Source: Paludibacteraceae bacterium
GTDB taxonomy: Bacteria > Bacteroidota > Bacteroidia > Bacteroidales > Paludibacteraceae
Direction of reading: 5' to 3'
Length of the DNA: 64,000 nt
Assembly (NCBI GenBank): GCA_016285885.1
Contig: JAEERP010000003.1
Span: 62,001 to 126,000, forward strand
Shown: piece after piece, positions 50,653 through 59,976 of the stretch
Position numbering within the stretch: position 1 is the stretch's first letter
How the letters are laid out: each line of letters starts with the position of its first letter
Position numbers and translations under genes: made by a program
Notes under the pieces: generated by a model
The model's input: the letters and a program-made list of their open reading frames with translations, nothing else
The model's database searches: none
Told to the model about the DNA's origin: nothing

Positions 50653-51795
50653 TCAATCATCCAATTTCCTCAGGATTTCCCTCTCATAGACATTTTTGGA
50701 GACCTGCTCCCTCTCGTTAGGGAAATCATACAAATTCAACCACGTCGCGAATGCTTTTAATTGGCTGACGTTCTCCTCCTTCGACATGTAGGACTCATAC
50801 TCAACAGGGAAGGCCGAACCATAGATGGCCATGTTGTAAGGCAGCCAGAAGCCAGCCTCGATAACCTTCTTATGGAATTTAAAGAGCGGGAGGGTATAGA
50901 CAGAGCCGGCAATGCTATCGGCGACAGTCGCTCTGATTTTAGTGAAGAGGTCGAAATCAATCGTGTCCTTGTATCCATGGATCTTAGCGGCGATACCAAC
51001 GTTTGCCTCATATGGCACCTCGAAAGAACTATAGGCGGACAAGAGGGCGTCCATGACGTCATTAGCTTTCGCCTTCTTAGGCATATAGATATTGTTTCTA
51101 TGGGTCAATGTGACATGCAACGTATCATTCTCATTCTTTATATTTTTCCTAAGGGCCTCAACAACATGTTTGTTGAGCACAGCGCATTCCTGCGCTTCCG
51201 GATTAAGCAGGAATAACATCTCCGCATATATCATTCCCCATACTGGTTCGGAGGAACTTAAGTAAAGCATCGATGCCCTCAGATAGCCGGTCGTGTACAT
51301 AGGATCCACCTCAATACTTTTCTCATAGTAAGACAAGGCCTCATTGTATTTCCGTTGGTTGAGGTAAAGGTTACCCTGCTCCACGTACAAAATACCCGAG
51401 TTTGGAAATTTCTTTAAACCATTTTGATAGGCCTTCAACGCCTTGCTGGGCTGACCCATATAATCGTAGGTATTTCCTATCATCGCATGAAGCCTAGCGG
51501 TCGCTTCCGGATGGTTTTCCAGACTCCTTAGGATTTTATTCGCTTTCTTGAACTCTCCTATTTGGCATAGGGTATAGGTGTACTCATAGTTGACCAAATA
51601 ATTTTCAGGATATTTCTTTACTAATTCCTCCAAGATATAACGGGAAGAGTCTGCTTGCCCTTGGTCTGCCAGTTCAACGGCGTGGCCTAGCCTAGCGTTG
51701 TCCACCTCTGACATTGGATAATTTTTTGGGAAAGCGTTCAATGTGCAAAATATGCAGACCAACAGTGAGAGAATGGTTCTTTTAGTCGTGTTCAT
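50653..51795 (-). CDS. Secreted tetratricopeptide-repeat protein
   Basis: 380 residues. Signal peptide (TILSLLVCIFCTLNAFP), then about four to five TPR units (residues ~35-200: YEYTYTLCQIGEFKKANKIL; AYQNGLKKFPNSGILYVEQG; KYNEALSYYEKSIEVDPMY). The C-terminal ~170 residues are a separate mixed domain related to DUF4919-type regions. Probably periplasmic scaffold; no enzyme motif. Single gene with a strong terminator. Confidence 0.75.
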   Translation of the reverse strand: MNTTKRTILSLLVCIFCTLNAFPKNYPMSEVDNARLGHAVELADQGQADSSRYILEELVKKYPENYLVNYEYTYTLCQIGEFKKANKILRSLENHPEATARLHAMIGNTYDYMGQPSKALKAYQNGLKKFPNSGILYVEQGNLYLNQRKYNEALSYYEKSIEVDPMYTTGYLRASMLYLSSSEPVWGMIYAEMLFLLNPEAQECAVLNKHVVEALRKNIKNENDTLHVTLTHRNNIYMPKKAKANDVMDALLSAYSSFEVPYEANVGIAAKIHGYKDTIDFDLFTKIRATVADSIAGSVYTLPLFKFHKKVIEAGFWLPYNMAIYGSAFPVEYESYMSKEENVSQLKAFATWLNLYDFPNEREQVSKNVYEREILRKLDD

Positions 51796-51821
51796 AGGCG
51801 TTATGTTTTAAATGGTTAGAT

Positions 51822-51855
51822 GAAAACGGGACGCCACACATTTATGGGCGTCCCG
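51822..51855 (-). terminator. Terminator of the his operon after hisC
   Basis: Arms CGGGACGCC (51827-51835) and GGCGTCCCG (51847-51855) with an 11-base loop, followed on the minus strand by TTTTC. Confidence 0.75.
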
Positions 51856-51863
51856 ATCTCTGG

Positions 51864-52898
51864 TTATTTCATGTTTTTCAATTCCTGCATCAGGATCTTA
51901 TTCTCCTCCGGCTTGCCCACCGTGATGCGGAGGCAGTTGCCGCAGAGTTGCACCGTGTTGCGGTTGCGGACGATGATGCCCTTGCCGACCAGATGCTGGT
52001 AGGTCTTATTCGCGTCCTGCACCTTCACCAAGATGAAGTTGGCGTCTGTAGGGTATATCTTCTCGACGATCGGCAGTTGCGCGAGGGATTCTTGCATCAA
52101 CGTGCGCTCGTTCAATAGGATCTTCACCCATTCCGCTATCTGTCCAGGATTGCGGAGCGTGTCCAACGCCTGCTTTTGGGTAAGGACATTGATGTTGTAA
52201 GGGTACTTCACCTTGTTGAAGAGCCCGATGATCTCTTCCGATGCGAAGGCCATACCCATACGGATGCCGGCGCTCGCCCACGCCTTCGAAAGGGTTTGCA
52301 GGACGATGAGGTTAGGGAACTCACCGAGACGATCCTTCCAACTGGCTTGGGAGGAGAAGTCTATGTATGCCTCATCCACCACCACGATACCCTTGAACGT
52401 CCGTAGAAGTTTTTCTATCTCTTTATCATCCAATGCGTTGCCTGTGGGGTTGTTCGGAGAGCAGAGCCACATGACACGTGTCTTGTCGTCCGCCTTCGCC
52501 AAAAGGCTCTCCGCCGTGAACTGGAACTGGTCGTCGAGCAGGACGCTGCGGTACTCCACGTTGTTGACGTCGGCACATACACCGTACATGCCGTAGGTTG
52601 GCGCGATGGCCACCACGTTGTTCTCCTTCGGCTCACAGAAGATACGGTAGACGAGGTCGATCGCCTCATCGCTACCGTTGCCGAGGAAGATGTTCTTCAC
52701 CTCGACGCCCTTGACCTTCCGGATCTCCTCCTTCACCTTCAGTTGGAGTGGGTCCGGGTAACGGTTGAAGGAGTCGTTGTACGGATTCTCGTTGGCATCC
52801 AAGTAGACGGATGCCTCGCCCTTGAACTCATCCCTTGCGCAAGAGTAGGGTTTCAATTGCCAGATGTTCGGGCGAACTATATTTTTTAAGTCAAACAT
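51864..52898 (-). CDS. hisC: Histidinol-phosphate aminotransferase
   Basis: PLP enzyme converting imidazole acetol phosphate to histidinol phosphate. About 344 residues: [40 protein letters not shown], and [14 protein letters not shown] with the PLP lysine. ATG at 52898 is used; the longer frame would start with TTG at 52904. Last gene of the hisGDC operon; hisB is not downstream, since a terminator and an unrelated TPR gene follow. Confidence 0.93.
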   Translation of the reverse strand: MFDLKNIVRPNIWQLKPYSCARDEFKGEASVYLDANENPYNDSFNRYPDPLQLKVKEEIRKVKGVEVKNIFLGNGSDEAIDLVYRIFCEPKENNVVAIAPTYGMYGVCADVNNVEYRSVLLDDQFQFTAESLLAKADDKTRVMWLCSPNNPTGNALDDKEIEKLLRTFKGIVVVDEAYIDFSSQASWKDRLGEFPNLIVLQTLSKAWASAGIRMGMAFASEEIIGLFNKVKYPYNINVLTQKQALDTLRNPGQIAEWVKILLNERTLMQESLAQLPIVEKIYPTDANFILVKVQDANKTYQHLVGKGIIVRNRNTVQLCGNCLRITVGKPEENKILMQELKNMK

Positions 52899-52957
52899 AA
52901 TCAATCAGTTTTAATTCAGGAACATACGAATACGATGCGCACGTCGTCCCGCATCCA

Positions 52958-54232
52958 TCATTTACGACGCAATATCACCGCGTTCTGATGGGCGAAGAGT
53001 TGCTCGTTGCTGGCCATGATCTCGATCGCGTCGCCGATGCGCTCCAACCCCTCCTTCGTGATCTCCTGGTAGGTGATCTTCTTGCGGAAACTGTCGAGGT
53101 TCACACCGCTGTAGGCCTTGGCGTAACCGTTGGTCGGCAGGGTGTGGTTGGTGCCGGAGGCATAGTCGCCTGCGCTCTCTGGCGTGTAGTGCCCCAAGAA
53201 GATGGAGCCTGCATTGTCGATCCGCTCCGCAATCTCCCGGTAACCATTCGCCGAGATGATCAGATGCTCCGGCGCATAGGCGTTGCTCAGCGCCACGGCC
53301 TCATCCATGTTCTTGACAATGAATATCTTACTGTTGGCCACGGACTTCTCCGCAATCTCTTTCCTAGGCAATTGCGCCAACTGCACATCGACCTCCTTCA
53401 TCACCTTCTCCGCCAACGCTTCGCTGGTGGTGACCAGGATGGCTTGGCTATCCACGCCATGCTCGGCTTGGGAGAGCAGGTCGGAGGCCACGAATACCGG
53501 GTTGGCCGTCTCGTCCGCCAACACCTCCACCTCGGAAGGTCCGGCAGGCATGTCGATGGCCACGTCCTTGAGGCTCACCATCTGCTTGGCGGCGGTCACG
53601 TATTGGTTGCCCGGACCGAATATCTTATAGACCTTCGGCACGCTCTCCGTACCATAGGCCATGGAGGCGATGGCTTGTACGCCACCAATCTTGAATATCT
53701 TGCTCACGCCCGCTGTCTTGGCGGCGAACAGTACGGCTGGATGCACCTTGCCCTCCTTGTTGGGAGGAGTACAGAGCACGATCTCCTTGCAGCCCGCTAT
53801 CTGTGCGGGGATGGCGAGCATCAGCACGGTCGAGAAGAGGGGAGCGGTTCCGCCAGGGATGTAGAGTCCGACCTTCTCGATGGCCTTCGCCTTCTGCCAA
53901 CAGGTGACGCCCGGCATGGTCTCCACGCATGGGAGCTCTTGCGCCTGCGCCTTGTGGAACTTCTGGATGTTCCCTTTCGCCAATAGGATAGCCTCCTTCA
54001 ACGCCGGGGAGACGATGGCTTCCGCCTCCGCCACCTCCGCCTCGGTCACGAGCAGGGAGGAGAGCTCCACCTTATCGAATTTCAGTTCGTAGGCCTTGAC
54101 GGCCTCGTCGCCTTTCTCCCTGACATCGTTCAAGACAGTGCGCACGGTGTCGAAGAGCGTCGCGTTGTCGAACGTCGGGCGGGCGAGTAGCTGCGTCCAT
54201 TCGGAGGCAGCAGGGTATTTATAGATCTTCAT
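52958..54232 (-). CDS. hisD: Histidinol dehydrogenase
   Basis: Zn/NAD enzyme for the last two oxidations of histidinol to histidine. 424 residues: KVGLYIPGGTAPLFSTVLML, MPAGPSEVEVLADE, SQAEHGVDSQAIL, and HYTPESAGDYASGTNHTLPT, which contain the catalytic Glu/His and zinc ligands. Starts 13 bases after hisG, so same operon. Confidence 0.95.
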   Translation of the reverse strand: MKIYKYPAASEWTQLLARPTFDNATLFDTVRTVLNDVREKGDEAVKAYELKFDKVELSSLLVTEAEVAEAEAIVSPALKEAILLAKGNIQKFHKAQAQELPCVETMPGVTCWQKAKAIEKVGLYIPGGTAPLFSTVLMLAIPAQIAGCKEIVLCTPPNKEGKVHPAVLFAAKTAGVSKIFKIGGVQAIASMAYGTESVPKVYKIFGPGNQYVTAAKQMVSLKDVAIDMPAGPSEVEVLADETANPVFVASDLLSQAEHGVDSQAILVTTSEALAEKVMKEVDVQLAQLPRKEIAEKSVANSKIFIVKNMDEAVALSNAYAPEHLIISANGYREIAERIDNAGSIFLGHYTPESAGDYASGTNHTLPTNGYAKAYSGVNLDSFRKKITYQEITKEGLERIGDAIEIMASNEQLFAHQNAVILRRK

Positions 54233-54245
54233 GACGATTGCGGAA

Positions 54246-55097
54246 TTAAAGGATCATTTTCTCGATAGGAACCACCAAGATACCCTCCGCACCCAACGCC
54301 TTCAGCTGGCTGATGATGTCCCAGAAGGTTTTCTCCGAGATGACGGAGTGGAGCGAAGACCAGCCTTCCTTCACCAATGGAGTGACTGTCGGCGCCTTCA
54401 TGCCTGGGAGGATCTCGCACACTTGCTTGATCTTATCGTTCGGGATGTTGAGGATGATATACTTCTTGCCCTCAGCGTTCTTGTAGGAGTCGAAGCGGAA
54501 CAGGAGCTCGTCGAGGATCTGTTTCTTCTCGCCGCTCAATTGAGGGTTGCCGATGAGGATGGCTTCGGAGTTCAGGACCACCTCCACCTCCTTCAGGTTG
54601 TTGCTGACGAGGGTGCTGCCGGAGCTGACGATGTCGAAGATGCAGTCCGCCAACCCGATGCCAGGGGCGATCTCCACCGAGCCCGTGATGACGTGGATCT
54701 CCGCCTTGAGTCCGTTCTTGTCCAGGAACTGTTGCAGGATGTAAGGGTAGGAGGTGGCGATCTTCTTTCCGTTGAACCATTCCAACCCTTGGTAGTCCAC
54801 CGCCTTAGGAATTGCCAAAGAGAGGCGGCACTTGCTGAAGTCGAGGCGTTTGATCAGATCGGCCTTCTCATGGCGCTCCACGTATTCGTTCTCACCCACG
54901 ATACCTACGTCGGCGATACCGCTCGCCACCGCCTGCGGGATATCATCGTCGCGCAGATAGAGGATCTCGACTGGGAAATTGGAGGCTGGAACCAACAGGG
55001 TTCTCTTGCCCGAACTAATCTTGATGCTGGACTCCGACAACATGGTCATCGTCTCTTCAAACAAACGGCCCTTGGCCTGAACTGCAATTCTTAGCAT
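54246..55097 (-). CDS. hisG: ATP phosphoribosyltransferase (long form)
   Basis: First enzyme of histidine synthesis, joining ATP and PRPP. 283 residues from ATG at 55097, the length of HisG_L with its own C-terminal regulatory domain (~205-283; ILNIPNDKIKQVCEILPGMK; TVTPLVKEGWSSLHSVI), which gives histidine feedback without HisZ. PRPP loop: GLADCIFDIVSSGSTL. The upstream extension of this frame to 55160 runs through the attenuator stem and is rejected. Regulated by the leader at 55197-55244. Confidence 0.94.
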   Translation of the reverse strand: MLRIAVQAKGRLFEETMTMLSESSIKISSGKRTLLVPASNFPVEILYLRDDDIPQAVASGIADVGIVGENEYVERHEKADLIKRLDFSKCRLSLAIPKAVDYQGLEWFNGKKIATSYPYILQQFLDKNGLKAEIHVITGSVEIAPGIGLADCIFDIVSSGSTLVSNNLKEVEVVLNSEAILIGNPQLSGEKKQILDELLFRFDSYKNAEGKKYIILNIPNDKIKQVCEILPGMKAPTVTPLVKEGWSSLHSVISEKTFWDIISQLKALGAEGILVVPIEKMIL

Positions 55098-55128
55098 ATT
55101 GAATATTATTGTTTTGTTATTATTTCCT

Positions 55129-55195
55129 GAAAAAACAAAAGGCTCACCGAATCTCGGCAAGCCTCATTATATCGCACACACAACCGCTCACCGAA
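55129..55195 (-). promoter_or_regulatory. his attenuator: terminator stem and competing antiterminator arm
   Basis: On the minus strand GGCTTGCCGA (55154-55163) can pair with TCGGTGAGCC (55141-55150), forming a ten-pair stem with two wobbles, followed by TTTTGTTTTTT: a terminator. The sequence TTCGGTGAGC of the 3' arm also occurs upstream at 55186-55195, right after the leader-peptide stop, so that arm can pair with the same GGCTTGCCGA and block the terminator. This is the mutually exclusive layout of amino-acid attenuation. Confidence 0.85.
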
Positions 55196-55196
55196 C

Positions 55197-55244
55197 TTAT
55201 CGTTGATAATGATGATGGTTATGATGGAACTTTGTATTAAACAT
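55197..55244 (-). CDS. hisL: Histidine operon leader peptide
   Basis: A 15-codon frame from ATG (55244) to TAA (55197): MFNTKFHHNHHHYQR, with five His in six consecutive codons. Ribosome stalling there when His-tRNA is scarce would leave the antiterminator arm (55186-55195) free; translation to the stop would cover it. It lies between the promoter box at 55266-55273 and hisG. Confidence 0.9.
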   Translation of the reverse strand: MFNTKFHHNHHHYQR

Positions 55245-55265
55245 ATCCTGAATTACTTTACAGCG

Positions 55266-55273
55266 CAAAGGTA
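55266..55273 (-). promoter_or_regulatory. -7 box TACCTTTG of the his operon
   Basis: TAnnTTTG match on the minus strand, 22 bases before the hisL ATG. Confidence 0.6.
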
Positions 55274-55403
55274 CGTCTTTTTTTCCAATTAACACATATT
55301 TCCGCGGCAAATATTTTTCTCAGGGGATGATTGCCCGTTTTTAGGGAAAAAGAAAAAGGAGAAGATGCCTGTCGAGAGATCCCCTCCATAAGGTTTTAAC
55401 TGC

Positions 55404-56750
55404 TCAATCTTCAGGCACGAAGTCATATTCACCCAAGAAGAGCAGTAGCCCCGTCTTTTTTTCACAGATGGCGAAGGCGAATGGACGGTTGCAGTCCATG
55501 TGAAATACTGGGTCTGGTTCATCCTCAACTTCACAAAGTGATACTGTTATGGAAGTGACTGCGGCCGCTTCGGTACCCTCTTCACTTACGGACAGGAAGA
55601 AGTCTTGGCGGACTTGCTCGACCTTTACGTCCTCCTTTGGATTAAGAACCGCAGGATAGCTGGAAAATATGTCATTGATGTTCAACGTCTTCAAGATGTG
55701 TTCGAATGTGTAAAAACCTCTGCTTTCGAATTTAGGCATGAACAATTCACAATTCATGGTTTTGAATGGGATGGTGTTCCATTGGATGGATGGCAGCACG
55801 TTGTCGAGCGTGTACCCCTTTTTCGGCAAGACGACAATCATGTAATAATCATCGTTGTAGTACAATTTGACGGCTTGGTAGTTGCGGGTCTCCGCACAAG
55901 CCAATTGGCAGTCGTCGCGGATGTAGTCGATATTCATGAACGTTGTCAGTTCCGGTTTTTTATTTGTCCCATAGAATTTACGTTTCTGAGGCATCAACTT
56001 AAATTTGCACATCCATTTCGCTTCGAAATAGCAAGCATTGTTAATCAGCAGCCGTGTGGAGTCCGTGAGGTCCACCCCTAATGATTGGATACGGTCTTTG
56101 GTCGCAAGTGCCGCCCAATGATCGATGGCGGACTTTGCGGCGCTTGGATTATTCTTGAAATCGAGGTGCCTGACGGTTGCGTAATACTTCTCCTTCGCGG
56201 CTTTTATGAAGTTGTTGCGGACTGGCGTTCCTTGGTTGACCCATAGCGCATTGGCGGTGTGCATCTCCGCATCATCGGTTTTTACATTGAGGGAGTTATA
56301 GATCTTCTGGTAGAAGTCGTTCATCTCTTCCAATGAGTTCTCGCCCTGGAATCCCAGGGCGTCCGTAATCTCCTTCGCACCCTTTGGGGAGGCTCCGTTG
56401 GCACATAAGCCTAATGCTATGTTGAGGCTGATGGGTGAAAAGAATTTGATGGAGGACGAATCCATTTTTCGTACTTGGGCGTAGCAATCCATGGCGAACT
56501 TGTTATTGCTCTTCACGAAAGCCTGCTCTTGCTCCGTCGTTTCAAGCGAGACCTGCTCGGCGGATTCGGGAGGCAACACCCATTCCTCCAAATGGCTGCT
56601 TGTGGTGTCTGAGTCCACCTCTGTTGCGGTGCTGTCCGCCTTTTCGCAACCAGCCGCATCGTTTTTCTCAGGGTTGGGTGACGTGCAGCAGAACAAGCCT
56701 ATCGCCAGCATTGTCATGCCAAAAAATAAAAATGGAGCGTTGTTTTTCAT
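55404..56750 (-). CDS. Serpin 1: lipoprotein-type serine/cysteine protease inhibitor
   Basis: 448 residues. Lipobox-like LFCC near residue 22 predicts membrane anchoring. This paralogue lacks the VWLKNGE...VDSVTF module of the others and has an acidic linker instead. The serpin core starts at about residue 75 (EQAFVKSNNKFAMDCYAQVR) and includes FFSPISLNIALGLCANGA and the C-terminal NRPFAFAICEKKTGLLLFLG. The reactive-centre hinge EEGTEAAAVT is of the inhibitory type. Counting from P17 = first Glu gives P1-P1' about Cys-Glu (SLC-EVE). Serpins trap proteases by loop insertion. Last gene in transcription order of the six-gene array. Confidence 0.88.
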   Translation of the reverse strand: MKNNAPFLFFGMTMLAIGLFCCTSPNPEKNDAAGCEKADSTATEVDSDTTSSHLEEWVLPPESAEQVSLETTEQEQAFVKSNNKFAMDCYAQVRKMDSSSIKFFSPISLNIALGLCANGASPKGAKEITDALGFQGENSLEEMNDFYQKIYNSLNVKTDDAEMHTANALWVNQGTPVRNNFIKAAKEKYYATVRHLDFKNNPSAAKSAIDHWAALATKDRIQSLGVDLTDSTRLLINNACYFEAKWMCKFKLMPQKRKFYGTNKKPELTTFMNIDYIRDDCQLACAETRNYQAVKLYYNDDYYMIVVLPKKGYTLDNVLPSIQWNTIPFKTMNCELFMPKFESRGFYTFEHILKTLNINDIFSSYPAVLNPKEDVKVEQVRQDFFLSVSEEGTEAAAVTSITVSLCEVEDEPDPVFHMDCNRPFAFAICEKKTGLLLFLGEYDFVPED

Positions 56751-56838
56751 GTTATCATGGGTTAAATCATATCCCTAAGATAGTAAAAAAATGGTGAGAG
56801 CAATCGTTTTTGCCCTCACCAATGAATATTTAGTCAAA

Positions 56839-58251
56839 TCAGTTTTCTAGTTGTGGCACATCATCGTACTCACCCACAAAGATCAGGAGTCCGGTCGTGT
56901 TCTCGCGGATGGCGAAGGCGAACGGGCGGGTGCACTCCATTTTGAATTTTGCATCAGGCATCATTACTTTGTTATCTGCCACGATGGAGGTGACAGCAGC
57001 CGCTTCGGTTCCTTCTTCATCCACTTTAACGAAGTAATCCTGAGCGACTTGGCTGATGTACAATGACTCTGATGGATCAATGATTGCATTAGGATATCTT
57101 GAGAAGATATCGTTGATGTTCAATTCTGACAATACATTTCCCAACTGATAACTGTCTTTCATCTCAAACTTAGGCATTATCACGTTGCACGTCGTTTTTT
57201 GGAAAGAAATGGAGTCCAGCAGAAGTGCCGGCAATACCTCTTCAAGGCCGTGACCCTCTTTCGGTAATATCACCACCATGCTATAGGCAGAGGTTTGGGT
57301 CGTATCCGCTAAATCAAAGTCCCCGCTAACATAATCCAACGCAACAGCCTGGTAATTATCTGTTTCGGTGCACTTCATGTATTTGTTATCAATCTCCATG
57401 AACTGAGCTTTCTGGGTCTGACTTTGCATTCCCTTGAAAGTCCCTTCCCCGATGCCTTCGAAAACGAATCTCCATTTCGCCTTGAAATAGCAAGCGTTGT
57501 TGAGGACAAGCTGTGTGTTAGGGTTAATGTCTATTGAGAGCGATTTTATACGATCGTTAGTCATGAGGGCTGCCCAACTATTTATTGTATCCAATGCGCC
57601 TTGTGGATTACTGCCAAAACTCAGATGTCTAACCGTCGCGTAATATTTTTCCCTTGCCTGCGTCAAGAACTCATTATAGACAGCGGCTCCCTCATGCACC
57701 CATAGCGCGTTGGCGGTGTGGATGTCCACGCTATCGACGTTCGAGTTGAGGGAGAGGTATACCTTCTGGTAGAAGTCGTTCATCTCCTTCAATGCGTTCT
57801 TCGATTGGAATCCTAAGGCGTCGGTGATCTCCTTGGCGCCCTCAGTGGACGCACCGTTGGCGCAGAATCCCAAGGCCATGTTGAGGCTGACCGGCGAGAA
57901 GAAATGGAGAGATCTTGGCTCCGTTGATCCCGGCTTCACCGGCAACTTGCGGACCTTAGTGTAGCATTCCAGGGCGAATGCGTTGTTAGCTCGCACGAGC
58001 GCTTGCTCTTGTGCGCTTAACTTAAGCGGATTCGGCTTGGAGAATGTCGGAGGCATGGTATTCTCCAACAACGGTTGGTACACCTCACCCGGAAATCTCC
58101 TGAAGGTGACGCTGTCCACCTCATCGATGTTAAACACTTGTTGTTCACCGTTCTTCAGCCAAACCTGCATCCTGTTTGGCTCTTCGGCGAATGTAGCGGC
58201 ACAGAATGTCAATGCCGCAAACCCTACTAATAACCCTTTTTTCATATCCAT
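56839..58251 (-). CDS. Serpin 2: secreted protease inhibitor, predicted P1 Lys
   Basis: 470 residues. Signal peptide (LLVGFAALTFCAATFA), then a 45-residue module (MQVWLKNGEQQVFNIDEVDS) shared with serpins 3-5, a linker, and the serpin core (FFSPVSLNMALGFCANGAST; KWRFVFEG; CTRPFAFAIRENTTGLLIFV). Hinge EEGTEAAAVTSI is intact. The loop then reads VADNK-VMMP, so P1 is probably Lys and the target trypsin- or gingipain-like. A second ATG at 58245 would align the start with the paralogues. Confidence 0.9.
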   Translation of the reverse strand: MDMKKGLLVGFAALTFCAATFAEEPNRMQVWLKNGEQQVFNIDEVDSVTFRRFPGEVYQPLLENTMPPTFSKPNPLKLSAQEQALVRANNAFALECYTKVRKLPVKPGSTEPRSLHFFSPVSLNMALGFCANGASTEGAKEITDALGFQSKNALKEMNDFYQKVYLSLNSNVDSVDIHTANALWVHEGAAVYNEFLTQAREKYYATVRHLSFGSNPQGALDTINSWAALMTNDRIKSLSIDINPNTQLVLNNACYFKAKWRFVFEGIGEGTFKGMQSQTQKAQFMEIDNKYMKCTETDNYQAVALDYVSGDFDLADTTQTSAYSMVVILPKEGHGLEEVLPALLLDSISFQKTTCNVIMPKFEMKDSYQLGNVLSELNINDIFSRYPNAIIDPSESLYISQVAQDYFVKVDEEGTEAAAVTSIVADNKVMMPDAKFKMECTRPFAFAIRENTTGLLIFVGEYDDVPQLEN

Positions 58252-58397
58252 CTAAATTTAAGTTTATAAAAAAGTCTTCGCAAACATTTGCCGAGGAGGA
58301 GGTGCGGAGTGCCCGTGCCTCCTCCTCAACAGATTATCATACAATGGAATCCCTATGGAGTTCCAAAATCATTCATCGTCTGGTCGATAGGGGTATC

Positions 58398-58440
58398 CCC
58401 CTATCTGTTTAGCCCCCTTTAGGGCACAAATTATTCTAAA
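58398..58440. repeat. REP-like palindromes between serpins 2 and 3
   Basis: Around 58387-58406 is a gataggggTATccccctatc palindrome, and CCCCCTTTAGGG-type sequence follows. It resembles the CCCTAyGGG parts of the repeats at 22140 and 60080. Confidence 0.4.
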
Positions 58441-58527
58441 TCATAAAGATAAGAAAAAACTTTTCAGTTTTCAGCGATTGACCAATCTTTTTAAGATAAA
58501 ATTTTAATTGACCATATTGCGCTGATA

Positions 58528-59976
58528 TTAATTCCCTTCCTCCTGTGGCACGAAGTCATATTCTCCCATGAAGAGAATCAGTCCTGTGGCGTTCTCGCGG
58601 ATGGCGAAGGCGAACGGACGGTTGCAGAACATATCGACATATGGGGCAGGTGGCATTCCTGTGGTTTCTACGACCTCAACGGTAGTGACGGCGGCAGCCT
58701 CCGTTCCGAGCTCATCCACCCTCAGGAAATAATCCTGGATCACATTAGAGACCGCATAAGGATTGTCTCCCGGGTAAAGCTCTATCGCATTAGGGAAACT
58801 CTCGTATATGTCTTTGATGCCCATCGAATTGATGACGTTCAGCTCGGGGGTGGTGTCGTTCAGGTTATATCCCCCTTTGACCTTGATCTTCGGCATTCGG
58901 ATTTCACATGATTGATATTGAAGAGGGATGGAGTCCCATTGCAAAGTAGGCAATAGCTCGTCAAGACTAAGGCCCTCCTTCGGCAGTACAACAATCATGC
59001 TGTATGCGGTGGATGATTCATCCTCCCAATCTGACGTATGGTTTCTTGAATAGTCCAGACTGACGGCATTATAGTTGTCCGTCTTCGCACACTTCATCCA
59101 CGCATATTCGATTCTCATGAATTCTGTTTCCTCAGGATCTCCTACTGATCCGTAAAATAAACTCTTACCGCAAGGTTCGAATGGAATTTTCCATTTCGCA
59201 TTGAAGTAGCATGCGTTGTTAAGGACAAGCCTTGTCCGTGTGTCTATATTGACGCTAAGGTTCTTGATGCAATCATTGGTCATGAGGGCGGCCCACTTGT
59301 TGATGGTGTCTTTTGAGCCTTTAGGATCCTCCCTGAAATTGAGGTGTCTAACCGTTGCGTAATACTTATCCCTGGCAGTCTCCAAGAAATTTTCGAGGAC
59401 ATTGTTCTTATTGTCCGCCCATAACGCGTTGGCGGTGTGGATGTCCACGCTGTCGACGTTCGAATTGAGGGAGCAATAGAGCTTCTGGTAGAAATTATTC
59501 ATGTCCTCTAACGCGTTCTCCGTACGGAAGCCCAGCGCATCTGTGATCTCCTTCGCACCTTTCTCGGTGGCACCGTTGGCGCAGAAGCCTAATGCGAAGT
59601 TGAGGCTGGCCGGCGAGAAGAAATGGACAGGTCTCGGTTGAGCTTCCCCATCTGTCATTTGTTTTTTAGGAAGCTTCCTGACTATCTGGTAACACTTCTG
59701 GGCAAACTCATTATTTGCTCTGATGAACGCCTGCTCCTGCTCATTCACCACAAGCGGATTGGGCTGGGCGAACTTTGGTGGCATGAAGTTCTCTGTCAGC
59801 GGAGTAATCTCCGGATTCTTGTATGTGCCAAAGGTGACACTGTCCACTTGATCGATGTCGAAAATCTTTGGTTCCCCGTCCTTCAGCCAGACCTGCATTT
59901 TGTCTGGTGTGCCGGCGAACGATGCGGCGCTGATGGTTAGTGCCGCAAACCCTAATAGTAAAGTTCTTTTTTTCAT
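58528..59976 (-). CDS. Serpin 3: secreted protease inhibitor
   Basis: 482 residues, the longest complete copy. Signal peptide (TLLLGFAALTISAASFA), the MQVWLKDGEPKIFDIDQVDS module, then the serpin core. The hinge is ELGTEAAAVTTV, with Leu instead of Glu at P16. The loop continues EVVET-TGMPP, giving P1 about Thr. A short insertion (ELNVINSMGIKDIYESFPN) precedes the helix before the loop. Upstream spacer (59977-60283) carries REP-like repeats. Confidence 0.9.
   Translation of the reverse strand: MKKRTLLLGFAALTISAASFAGTPDKMQVWLKDGEPKIFDIDQVDSVTFGTYKNPEITPLTENFMPPKFAQPNPLVVNEQEQAFIRANNEFAQKCYQIVRKLPKKQMTDGEAQPRPVHFFSPASLNFALGFCANGATEKGAKEITDALGFRTENALEDMNNFYQKLYCSLNSNVDSVDIHTANALWADNKNNVLENFLETARDKYYATVRHLNFREDPKGSKDTINKWAALMTNDCIKNLSVNIDTRTRLVLNNACYFNAKWKIPFEPCGKSLFYGSVGDPEETEFMRIEYAWMKCAKTDNYNAVSLDYSRNHTSDWEDESSTAYSMIVVLPKEGLSLDELLPTLQWDSIPLQYQSCEIRMPKIKVKGGYNLNDTTPELNVINSMGIKDIYESFPNAIELYPGDNPYAVSNVIQDYFLRVDELGTEAAAVTTVEVVETTGMPPAPYVDMFCNRPFAFAIRENATGLILFMGEYDFVPQEEGN

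Noticed and set aside
52988-53986. 332-residue plus-strand frame opposite hisD
   Set aside because: Antisense shadow; hisD motifs are intact on the minus strand.
55098-55160. Longer hisG start at 55160
   Set aside because: The extra 21 residues translate the attenuator terminator; the conserved HisG N-terminus (MLRIAVQAKGRL) starts at 55097.
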